Below, in pieces: positions 7,119 through 12,845 of a stretch of DNA of 12,845 nucleotides (its first letter is position 1; each line of letters starts with the position of its first letter). This stretch comes from JASHVB01 sp035486135. Lineage in GTDB: Bacteria > Pseudomonadota > Alphaproteobacteria > Acetobacterales > Acetobacteraceae. The notes under the pieces were generated by a model, which did no database searches, was not told where the DNA came from, and saw nothing but the letters and a program-made list of their open reading frames with translations. Position numbers and translations under genes: made by a program. Location of the stretch: NCBI GenBank assembly GCA_035486135.1, contig DATHNI010000181.1, forward strand, positions 1 to 12,845, given 5' to 3'.

Positions 7119-8147
7119 ATGGGTCTTGAGCTTCTGATGCTTGGCAACACGCCGGTGAAGCAACTCGCAGCTCAGGCGAGGTTCGCCGAGGGCTGTGGCT
7201 TCGACGCGGTGTGGATTGCCGACGAGCGGTTCTATCGCGAGGTCTATTCCTGCCTGACCCATGTCGCTCTTGCGACGAGCCGCGTGCGCGTGGGCCCTTG
7301 TGTCACCGATCCATTCGCGCGGCACCCTGCGCTGACCGCGATGGCAATCGCCACGCTGGACGAGATTTCCGATGGGCGTGCCGTGCTTGGGCTGGGGGCC
7401 GGCGTATCGGGTTTTGCCGAGTTGGGCATACAGGCGAACAAGCCGCCACGCGCGCTGCGGGAATCCATAGCGCTGATCCGCGCTTTGCTGCGAGGGGAAC
7501 AAGTGGATGTGCGCGGCGAGGTGATTTCGTTCTGCGACGGTCACCTGAGTTTCAAGCCGATACGCGTCGACATTCCGATCGTTGTTGCGAGCAATGGACC
7601 GTTGGGGCAACGAGCAGCCGGGGCGGTCGCGGACGGCGCGATCATGGAAGCGTGCGGTTCGGTTGCCGAGGTGCTGGCCTTGCGTGCGCAGGTGGAACGT
7701 GGGGCGCTTTCGGCCGGGCGCGATGGCCGATCGGTGCGGTTGACTGCGCGGTTGAATGCCTGTGTTGCGGCCGATGGGAAAATGGCGAGGGATGTGGTGC
7801 GGCCGACCGTGGCACGGTTGCTCGGACGCGGCTCGCTGAAGCTGGCGACCGCTGAGGCGGAGGGGCTGACGCTGCCGGCGGCAGCGACCGCGCCGATGGC
7901 GAACGCGGCGTATGCGTTGGGGGTGCAACCCTATCTTCCGCTGTTACCACTGATCACCGACGGCCATGTGGACGCGTTCACCCTGGCCGGCACCAGGCAG
8001 GAAGTGACCGCACATATCATCGAGCTGCGGCGGGCTGGGATCGATTCCATCATCGTGCGACCGCTGGCGGGCGATACCGTGCCGGTGGAGGCAACCATCG
8101 AGGCGCTTGGCGAGATTTGGTCTGACGTCGTCACTGCGACGGCCTGA
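7119..8147 (+). CDS. LLM-class flavin-dependent oxidoreductase (luciferase-like)
   Basis: This 342-residue TIM-barrel-type protein of the bacterial luciferase superfamily shows an N-terminal strand (LELLMLGNT), FAEGCGFDAVWIADERF at about 22-38, RVRVGPCVTDPFARHP, and the glycine-rich GLGAGVSGF at 91-99. It also has SFKPIRVDIPIVVASNGPLG and a C-terminal VTAHIIELRRAGIDSIIVRP. Members use reduced FMN or F420 for oxygenation or hydride transfer. In pyrimidine breakdown the family member RutA opens the uracil ring. No flavin reductase or F420-related gene is in the window, so the cofactor and its supply cannot be decided. Inside this operon, a monooxygenase or dehydrogenase step on a heterocyclic intermediate is the likely role. 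The reading frame is intact and of normal length. Confidence 0.88.
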   Translation: MGLELLMLGNTPVKQLAAQARFAEGCGFDAVWIADERFYREVYSCLTHVALATSRVRVGPCVTDPFARHPALTAMAIATLDEISDGRAVLGLGAGVSGFAELGIQANKPPRALRESIALIRALLRGEQVDVRGEVISFCDGHLSFKPIRVDIPIVVASNGPLGQRAAGAVADGAIMEACGSVAEVLALRAQVERGALSAGRDGRSVRLTARLNACVAADGKMARDVVRPTVARLLGRGSLKLATAEAEGLTLPAAATAPMANAAYALGVQPYLPLLPLITDGHVDAFTLAGTRQEVTAHIIELRRAGIDSIIVRPLAGDTVPVEATIEALGEIWSDVVTATA

Positions 8148-8161
8148 GACGGCGGTGTCGC

Positions 8162-9034
8162 GTGGCATTCGAGGTTCATCAGCCAGATAACGTGGAACAG
8201 GCCATCCGGCTGGCCGGCGAACTCGGCCCGGACGCCCGTTATCTTGCCGGCGGCACCGACCTGATCATCCAGATCAACCGCAAACGTCGCGCGCCGCGGC
8301 ACCTGATTGCGTTGGGTGGCATCGATGGCCTGTCCAGCATCGAACCTTGCGGGGAAGACATTCGCCTGGGCGCGATGACGACGCATAAGACGCTGGAGCA
8401 ATCAGCATTGTTTGAGGGCGGTCTGGTCGCTTTGGCCGAAGCGGCATGCGTTGTTGGCGGGCACCAGATCCGGAACGTCGCCACCGTTGGAGGCAACGTG
8501 GTGAACGCATCCCCGGCTGCTGACCTGCTGCCGCCGTTGCTTGTCCTGGATGCGTCGGCGACGCTGGCCGGCAGCGGTAGGACGCGTCACGTCGCCATTG
8601 CCGAATTCGTGCGGGGACCCGGTGTTACTGAACGTGCGGATGACGAACTGTTGGTCAGCTTGAGGTTCGCCCTGCCGCCGCGTGGCAGCACCTCCAGCTT
8701 CGTCAAGGCAGGACGCAGACGGGCGATGGAGATTTCCATCGTTTGCGTTGCGGCACTGCTGGCGCTGGATGACAACGGACGGTGCGCGACGGTTCGCATT
8801 GCGTTGGGCGCTGTCGGACCGACCGCGATGCGTGCGTCGGAGGCAGAGCATGCGTTGCTTGGGTGCGAACCGACGGAAGCGGCATTGCGTGAGGCCGGTC
8901 GAGCAGCGGCGGCGCGGTGTGCTCCGATCAGCGATGTGCGGGCTTCTGCGGGTTATAGACGGATGCTGGTGCAGGCGCTGGTGCCGCGCGCACTGGCCCG
9001 CTGCCTGCAACGGATCGAGGCGCGTGCGTCATGA
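8162..9034 (+). CDS. Molybdenum hydroxylase, FAD-binding subunit (CoxM-type)
   Basis: This 290-residue medium subunit of a xanthine-dehydrogenase-family enzyme carries electrons from the iron-sulfur clusters to FAD. Both FAD-contact motifs are present: YLAGGTDL (27-34) and ATVGGNVVNASPAAD (107-121), preceded by GGHQIRN. The C-terminal CO-dehydrogenase flavoprotein domain (about 175-280) contains the motif KAGRRRAMEISIVCVAAL. Translation most likely starts at GTG 8162, 14 bp after the LLM gene. No upstream ATG fits and the product begins in the usual way (AFEVHQPDNVEQAI). Its stop overlaps the start of the iron-sulfur subunit. Gene order FAD, [2Fe-2S], Mo matches coxMSL-type operons, though active-site evidence in the large subunit argues against CO dehydrogenase. 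Confidence 0.93.
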   Translation: MAFEVHQPDNVEQAIRLAGELGPDARYLAGGTDLIIQINRKRRAPRHLIALGGIDGLSSIEPCGEDIRLGAMTTHKTLEQSALFEGGLVALAEAACVVGGHQIRNVATVGGNVVNASPAADLLPPLLVLDASATLAGSGRTRHVAIAEFVRGPGVTERADDELLVSLRFALPPRGSTSSFVKAGRRRAMEISIVCVAALLALDDNGRCATVRIALGAVGPTAMRASEAEHALLGCEPTEAALREAGRAAAARCAPISDVRASAGYRRMLVQALVPRALARCLQRIEARAS

Positions 9035-9516
9035 GCAAGATCGTGCTCGAACTTCACATCAACGGCGAAGCGCACGAGGTTCTGGCCGAGCCACACTGGA
9101 CATTACTGGACGTGCTGCGTGGTCCGCTCGGATTGCTCGGTACCAAGGTGAATTGCCTGGAAGCCGAGTGCGGCGTTTGCACCGTCCTGCTCGATGGCAA
9201 GGCAGTGAATTCCTGCATTCTGCTGGCGGTGCAGTGCCGGGGCCGGCGTATCCTGACCATCGAAGGTATCGGCCGGCCGGGCAAGCTGCACCCGTTGCAA
9301 CAGGCGTTCATCGATCATGGCGCAGCGCAGTGCGGCTACTGCATTCCCGGCATGCTGCTGACCGCGAAATCCTATCTGGATGAACACCCCGGTGTCGTGC
9401 CCGGGCCCGAAGCGGTGCGCGAGGCGATCGCCGGTACCCTGTGTCGTTGCACCGGCTATCAGAAGATCGTCGATGCGATCCGGGCTGCGGCTGTGCGCAT
9501 GAAGGAGCCCGATTGA
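9031..9516 (+). CDS. Molybdenum hydroxylase, [2Fe-2S] subunit (CoxS-type)
   Basis: This 161-residue protein carries two [2Fe-2S] clusters. The N-terminal plant-ferredoxin-type cluster is bound by C42, C47, C50 and C62 (CLEAECGVC, then NSC). The C-terminal four-helix-bundle cluster is bound by C101, C104 (QCGYCIPGM), C138 and C140 (CRCTGY). All eight ligands are present with standard spacing. Residues 43-45 are LEA where many relatives have GEG, a mild deviation beside the first cluster. It passes electrons from the Mo centre to the FAD subunit. ATGA overlap with the FAD gene and a one-base gap to the Mo gene imply stoichiometric co-expression. The ribosome-binding site for the following gene (AAGGAG at 9502-9507) lies within its coding region. 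Confidence 0.96.
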   Translation: MSKIVLELHINGEAHEVLAEPHWTLLDVLRGPLGLLGTKVNCLEAECGVCTVLLDGKAVNSCILLAVQCRGRRILTIEGIGRPGKLHPLQQAFIDHGAAQCGYCIPGMLLTAKSYLDEHPGVVPGPEAVREAIAGTLCRCTGYQKIVDAIRAAAVRMKEPD

Positions 9517-9517
9517 A

Positions 9518-11842
9518 ATGGCGCTGTCGAATCGTTTCGCCGTCGCTGGCCGGCGTTTGCCGCGACTCGACGCTCCGGCAAAGGTGGCGGGCACGCAGGT
9601 CTACGGTACCGACGTGATGCTTCCCGGCATGCTACATGGCAAGCTGTTCCGCAGCCCCTTGCCGCACGCCCGCATCCGGCGGCTGGACATCGCGCCCGCG
9701 CTGGCGATTGCCGGCGTGCGTGCGGTGGTCACCGCCGCGGACATTCCTGACGCTCGCTATGGGCCGGCGGTGCGCGACATGACCGCGCTCGCCACCGACC
9801 GCGTGCGGTATATTGGCGAGCCGGTCGCCGCGGTCGCTGCGATCAGCAGCGAGATCGCAGAACACGCTGCCGCAGCCATCGTCGCAGAGTTCGAGCCACT
9901 GCCTGCATTGTTCGATCCCGAGGCGGCAATGGCGCAAGGTGCGCCGCTGCTGCATCCGGATTGGGAGAGCTATCAGGCACTGCCGATATTGGCGCGCGAC
10001 GGCAACGTGGCGAGCCATTCCCGGATAAGCCACGGCGATGTCGAAGCGGCTTTCTCACAGAGCTTTCGGGTCTATGAGCATCGGTTCACGACGCCGGTCG
10101 TGCATGCCGGCTACACCGAGCCGCGTGCCGCGACGGCGCGATGGGAAGGCGATGGTTCGCTGACCGTGTGGAGCAACGGGCAACTGCCGTACGAAGTGCA
10201 GGCCTCGCTGGGCGACATATTGCAACTGCCGGTCTCGCGAATCCGCGTTCTGGTCCCGGGCATCGGCGGCGGCTTCGGCGGCAAGCTACGGATCGCGCTG
10301 GAACATTATGCGGCGCTGCTGGCGCGTGCCGCCGGACGGCCGGTGAAGTTGGTCTCGACCTGCGAGGAGGAACTGACAGCAGCGCATCCCCGTCAGGCCT
10401 CGATCGTCACGCTGCGTACAGGTGTGAGCCGGGACGGTGCGCTGCTGGCGAAGCAGGCCCGCGTGGTGATGGATTGCGGGGCGTATGCCGGTTCGGGCGC
10501 CGGCACAGCCGCGGTGGCCTTGCAGATCGTTGCCGGTCCGTACCGCACACCGAATCTGTTGCTCGACGGCTACGCGGTTTACACCAACAAGCTGCCGACA
10601 GGATCGTTCCGTGCAACGGCGGGGCCGATGGGGAATTTCGCCGTCGAATCCCAGATGGACATCATTGCCGACGACCTCGGCGTCGATCCGCTGGAATTGC
10701 GCCTGCGCAATGTGGTGCATGACGGGGACACTGGGCCAGCCGGTGAAAAGCTGAGCGCGGTCAGCGTCGAGGAATGTCTGCGCAAGGCAGCGCGGGCCAT
10801 CGGATGGGACGACCGGCGCGCGGCGCGCGGCCGCGGCAAGGGTATCGCGTGCGGCTGGTGGATGACGACGGGCGGGTCGTCCGGTGTGTATGTCAAGTTG
10901 CACGCCGACGGTACCGCGACGTTGAGCAGTGGCGCGGTTGAATTGGGAACCGGGGCGCTGAGCGGGGCGTGCCAGGTGTTGGCTGAGGAACTCGGTTTGC
11001 CGCTGCATGCCATCAAGGTGTCGGCGGTCGATACCGAAGGCGTGCCCTACGATTATGGCGCGCAAGGCAGCCGTACCGCGTTCTCGGTCGGCAACGCCGC
11101 CCGTGCCGCGGTAGCAACGCTGCGTGATCGTATCGCAACGTTCGCGGCTGAGCGGTTCGGCGTTGCGGTAGAGCATGTGAGGCTGGAGGATGGGCATGCG
11201 GTTGCGGATGGGCACAGGCTGCCGATCGCTGAGATCGCGCGGCTGATACAACTCGCGGGCGGCGGCCTTATCGCGCATGGCACATACATCGCGCCGGTGT
11301 CGCCGCACGACGGGTCGCGCGTGGAGCATCATGTTCTGCCGGCCTGGAATACGCCGAGCTTTCATGCCCACGCAGCGGAAGTGTCGGTGGATACCGAGAC
11401 GGGCGAGATCACGGTGGAACGCTACGTCGTCGCGCAGGACGTCGGATTTGCGATCAATCCGACCGGCATCGAGGGGCAGATCGAGGGGGGTGTTGCGCAG
11501 GGACTCGGTCAGGCGCTGTCCGAGGAACTCGTATTCCACGAGGGGCGTGTGATGAACGCCAACCTGACCGACTACAAGATGCCAACGGCGATGGATGTGC
11601 CGGCGATCGAATCCATTCTGGTCGAGTGCGCCAGCGAAGCTGGTCCGTTCGGCGCCAAGGGGGTGGGCGAGCCGCCATGCATCGAACCGCTGGCGACCAT
11701 CGCCAATGCCGTGGCGGCCGCAACCGGCGTGCGCGTTACCGATGCGCCGATCACCGCGGAGAAGGTCCTGCGCCGGTCGGTCGAGCGAAGCGGTGTATCG
11801 GGCACGGCCACCGCGACGGAGGTTCATCGGGAAGCCGGATGA
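9518..11842 (+). CDS. Xanthine-dehydrogenase-family molybdopterin-binding subunit
   Basis: This 774-residue large subunit holds the molybdenum cofactor and substrate pocket. The N-terminal hammerhead domain begins near RLPRLDAPAKVAGTQVYGTD. The cofactor-binding domain carries GGGFGGK (250-256), QGSR (516-519) and the C-terminal GAKGVGEPP (712-720), in which E718 aligns with the catalytic glutamate. The active-site loop reads GSFRATAGPMG (362-372): the Phe-Arg pair of FRGFGGPQ is kept, but the rest differs, and the AYRCSFR loop of true CO dehydrogenases is absent. I therefore expect hydroxylation of an aldehyde or N-heterocyclic carbon, not CO oxidation. There is no Tat signal, so the enzyme is cytoplasmic. 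No cofactor-maturation gene (XdhC or CoxDEF type) is in the window. It is the last gene of the operon. Confidence 0.95.
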   Translation: MALSNRFAVAGRRLPRLDAPAKVAGTQVYGTDVMLPGMLHGKLFRSPLPHARIRRLDIAPALAIAGVRAVVTAADIPDARYGPAVRDMTALATDRVRYIGEPVAAVAAISSEIAEHAAAAIVAEFEPLPALFDPEAAMAQGAPLLHPDWESYQALPILARDGNVASHSRISHGDVEAAFSQSFRVYEHRFTTPVVHAGYTEPRAATARWEGDGSLTVWSNGQLPYEVQASLGDILQLPVSRIRVLVPGIGGGFGGKLRIALEHYAALLARAAGRPVKLVSTCEEELTAAHPRQASIVTLRTGVSRDGALLAKQARVVMDCGAYAGSGAGTAAVALQIVAGPYRTPNLLLDGYAVYTNKLPTGSFRATAGPMGNFAVESQMDIIADDLGVDPLELRLRNVVHDGDTGPAGEKLSAVSVEECLRKAARAIGWDDRRAARGRGKGIACGWWMTTGGSSGVYVKLHADGTATLSSGAVELGTGALSGACQVLAEELGLPLHAIKVSAVDTEGVPYDYGAQGSRTAFSVGNAARAAVATLRDRIATFAAERFGVAVEHVRLEDGHAVADGHRLPIAEIARLIQLAGGGLIAHGTYIAPVSPHDGSRVEHHVLPAWNTPSFHAHAAEVSVDTETGEITVERYVVAQDVGFAINPTGIEGQIEGGVAQGLGQALSEELVFHEGRVMNANLTDYKMPTAMDVPAIESILVECASEAGPFGAKGVGEPPCIEPLATIANAVAAATGVRVTDAPITAEKVLRRSVERSGVSGTATATEVHREAG

Positions 11843-11993
11843 AAGTGGGAGGCGGCCCGGTTGTGCGCCAGGGTTGATCACAACGTCTCCGGCCTCAGGG
11901 CGGTCAGCGGCGCTATTCCCTCGGGGAAGCGGAAGGAGGCCGCCGCTACGCGGACCGACCAGAGTCGCACACCCGTATGTTGATGGAACGGCC
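11843..11993. other. Convergent intergenic region without a gene
   Basis: There is no supported coding sequence here. A 12-codon ORF beginning at the stop of the Mo subunit has no features. I see no hairpin followed by a T-tract on the plus strand, so the operon may end by Rho or run on. Some GC-rich inverted segments (AGCGGCG/CGCCGCT, GGCCTC/GAGGCC) overlap and do not form one clear stem. Confidence 0.4.
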
Positions 11994-12027
11994 AAAAAAA
12001 AGCCCCGGCGCTTTGGCAGGCCAGGGC
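11994..12027 (-). terminator. Rho-independent terminator on the minus strand
   Basis: Read on the minus strand, GCCCTGGC and GCCGGGGC form an 8-bp stem (one G-U pair) around a 10-base loop, followed directly by eight T residues (plus-strand A run at 11994-12001). The plus strand lacks a T run, so the polarity is clear. It lies about 140 bp beyond the stop of the minus-strand peptide gene. Confidence 0.8.
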
Positions 12028-12042
12028 GAGTTTACAGGAGTC

Positions 12043-12056
12043 CTCCCCGAAGGGAG
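12043..12056 (-). other. cUUCGg-capped RNA hairpin
   Basis: On the minus strand CTCCC-TTCG-GGGAG forms a 5-bp stem with a C(UUCG)G tetraloop, an exceptionally stable RNA motif. It sits between the two terminator-like hairpins. Together with the downstream T-tract it could be part of a small structured RNA (about 12100 down to 11994). No promoter is visible, so the RNA is only a possibility. Confidence 0.4.
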
Positions 12057-12097
12057 CTGCACGGCGCCGATCCAGCTTTGCGACTGCGATCGGAGCC

Positions 12098-12130
12098 AAA
12101 ACGCAAGGGGCCGGCCCGCGGCCGACCCCT
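12098..12130 (-). terminator. Strong hairpin after the minus-strand peptide gene
   Basis: On the minus strand AGGGGTCGGCC and GGCCGGCCCCT pair over 11 bp (one G-U) around a GCG loop. The corresponding plus-strand pair would be a C-A mismatch, so the fold favours minus-strand RNA. Only a weak T-rich tail follows (TGCGTTTTGG). It lies 39 bp after the stop of the small peptide gene and may terminate it partially or protect its 3' end. Confidence 0.55.
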
Positions 12131-12169
12131 CCTGCGTCTGTCAGGCTGAAATTACGTTGGGTGAGCGAT

Positions 12170-12307
12170 TTAGCCGCCCGCGGCGTCGCTGCTGTAAGCT
12201 GGGCCCCAAATGGTCTGGCCGTGCGAGTTGATGACGGTCTGGTGAGCGAAGGCAGTCCCGACGCCCAGGCTCAGGACGGCGGCGGCGGCAAGAATGAACT
12301 TCTTCAT
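12170..12307 (-). CDS. Small secreted peptide, function unknown
   Basis: This 45-residue product has a textbook Sec signal peptide: MKK, a hydrophobic core FILAAAAVLSLGVGTAF, and a cleavage site after AFA (residue 21). The mature part is only about 24 residues (HQTVINSHGQTIWGPAYSS and a short DAAGG tail). A strong ribosome-binding site, AAGAGGAG (plus-strand 12314-12321), lies 6 bp before the ATG. After the stop come two minus-strand terminator-like hairpins. Signal peptide, ribosome-binding site and termination signals together make it a convincing gene despite its size. The mature part has no cysteine and no motif I recognise, so I assign no function. It is convergent to the Mo-hydroxylase operon and divergent from the hypothetical gene at 12379. 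Confidence 0.8.
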   Translation of the reverse strand: MKKFILAAAAVLSLGVGTAFAHQTVINSHGQTIWGPAYSSDAAGG

Positions 12308-12339
12308 GGTGAACTCCTCTTATTGCGGTGGTGAAGGTG

Positions 12340-12365
12340 GTTGGCTCCTGCCAACTCGATTGAGT
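12340..12365 (-). promoter_or_regulatory. Two adjacent small palindromes upstream of the peptide gene
   Basis: GTTGGC-N4-GCCAAC (12340-12355) is followed, overlapping by two bases, by ACTC-N4-GAGT (12354-12365), in the divergent region between the secreted peptide and the hypothetical gene. They could be operator half-sites or hairpins in the peptide mRNA leader. No clear -35/-10 pair was found. Confidence 0.3.
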
Positions 12366-12378
12366 CCCTCGCCATCCG

Positions 12379-12729
12379 ATGGGCGTCGATCTGGTCCTTC
12401 CACCGTCCGAGGATAATCGGGCGGCGGCGCACATGATCTGTGTGGCGTGGGCGCAGATCGATGCTTTGCGGCTGTGCGCCTTCGTCGGGCGCGATCCGTC
12501 GCTTCATGCCCTCGGGATGTTCGTCGTCACGGAGGAGGTGGCCGCAGCAATCAGCGCCGCCGTCGATCAAGGTGGTGAGTTCGCCGCAGCGGTCGAACCG
12601 CTCCGGCCGTTCCTCGGCGCCACAGACAACGAACAGGCGCGAGCGCGTGCGCGGACCATTGCGGGATGGAAACCGCTGAAGTTGCCGCCGCGGCCGCCGA
12701 CATGGTCCTGGCGGTTCGCGCGGGATTGA
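12379..12729 (+). CDS. Short conserved-looking hypothetical protein
   Basis: This is a 116-residue soluble protein with no signal peptide or membrane segment. Its core reads GMFVVTEEVAAAISAAVDQG, then GEFAAAVEPLRPFLGATDNE, then ARARARTIAGWKPL. That layout, with a helix, a GEF/GEL-SAAVE-type segment, a TDN-x-QAR motif and a final RTIAGWKPL, recalls small hypothetical proteins I associate with Acetobacteraceae genomes, so I treat it as a real gene. The start could be ATG 12379 or the internal ATG 12433. Neither has a strong ribosome-binding site. The C-terminus is rich in Pro and Trp. I know no function for it. It diverges from the secreted peptide gene. Confidence 0.6.
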   Translation: MGVDLVLPPSEDNRAAAHMICVAWAQIDALRLCAFVGRDPSLHALGMFVVTEEVAAAISAAVDQGGEFAAAVEPLRPFLGATDNEQARARARTIAGWKPLKLPPRPPTWSWRFARD

Positions 12730-12845
12730 CCGATCTGCACACCAGGGACGCTTTTGTCTGGAGGAAAACCTGCCGCCGCACCGTCCGCAGCGCGGCGGGT
12801 TCCAGAAAACGCCGCACCTCCGCCGAACAGGCCGCACCCCGCGTG
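12666..12845 (+). CDS. Possible partial ORF running off the right edge
   Basis: From ATG 12666 a frame stays open for 60 codons to the window end, overlapping the end of the preceding gene in another frame. It starts METAEVAAAAADMVLAVRAG and turns Arg-rich (CRRTVRSAAGSRKRR). No motif or clear ribosome-binding site supports it; in GC-rich DNA such a frame may be chance. It is listed only because the flanking sequence is missing. Confidence 0.2.
   Translation, partial: METAEVAAAAADMVLAVRAGLTDLHTRDAFVWRKTCRRTVRSAAGSRKRRTSAEQAAPRV

Noticed and set aside
9518..11842. CoxL of an aerobic CO dehydrogenase
   Set aside because: The AYRCSFR active-site loop is absent; the loop reads GSFRATAGP, and no CO-dehydrogenase accessory gene is present.
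11838..11877. 12-codon ORF overlapping the end of the Mo subunit
   Set aside because: It is too short, lacks motifs, and is explained by a chance ATGA at the stop.
10286..11995. Long minus-strand open frame (569 codons) opposite the Mo subunit
   Set aside because: It is antisense to a gene with full cofactor and catalytic motifs; its Arg/His-rich product has no domain pattern and reflects high GC at third positions.
12304..12837. Minus-strand ORF of 177 codons at the right end
   Set aside because: It is Arg/Pro-rich, lacks motifs, and overlaps the better supported plus-strand gene and the peptide gene's ribosome-binding site.

Overview
The window is GC-rich and carries alphaproteobacterial gene types: a BBP2/OmpL-type porin, an IclR regulator, a CoxMSL-type molybdenum hydroxylase and a large autotransporter-like passenger. 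Together they suggest an Acetobacteraceae-like or other Rhodospirillales relative, but this is inferred from family content and composition, not from a marker gene.

Layout. Positions 1-1450 are a decayed zone. It holds a minus-strand autotransporter passenger fragment with two single-base shifts, then a plus-strand fragment of a HAD-family hydrolase that has lost its N-terminal part, then a 68-bp AT-rich element bounded by imperfect inverted repeats. Positions 1450-1797 contain no recognisable gene. At 1798-3138 is a secreted outer-membrane beta-barrel porin.

After a 251-bp gap with a strong inverted repeat (candidate IclR operator), eight genes run on the plus strand with 4-bp overlaps or gaps of at most 23 bp (3390-11842). 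In order they are: IclR regulator, DUF917/S-Me-THD-like protein, hydantoinase/oxoprolinase (HyuA-like) protein, a RedY/HapK-like small protein, an LLM-class flavin-dependent oxidoreductase, and the FAD, [2Fe-2S] and molybdopterin subunits of a xanthine-dehydrogenase-family hydroxylase. The most economical reading is a regulated catabolic operon for an N-heterocycle or cyclic amide/imide. The Mo hydroxylase would introduce an oxo group on the ring, and the LLM enzyme and the HyuA/DUF917 pair would open or process the resulting lactam or hydantoin-like ring. The porin may admit the substrate. The substrate is unknown.

The right end (11843-12845) holds a 45-residue secreted peptide gene on the minus strand, convergent to the operon. 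It is followed by two minus-strand terminator-like hairpins with a cUUCGg hairpin between them, which may mark a small RNA. A short plus-strand hypothetical gene follows (12379-12729), with a possible partial ORF running off the end.
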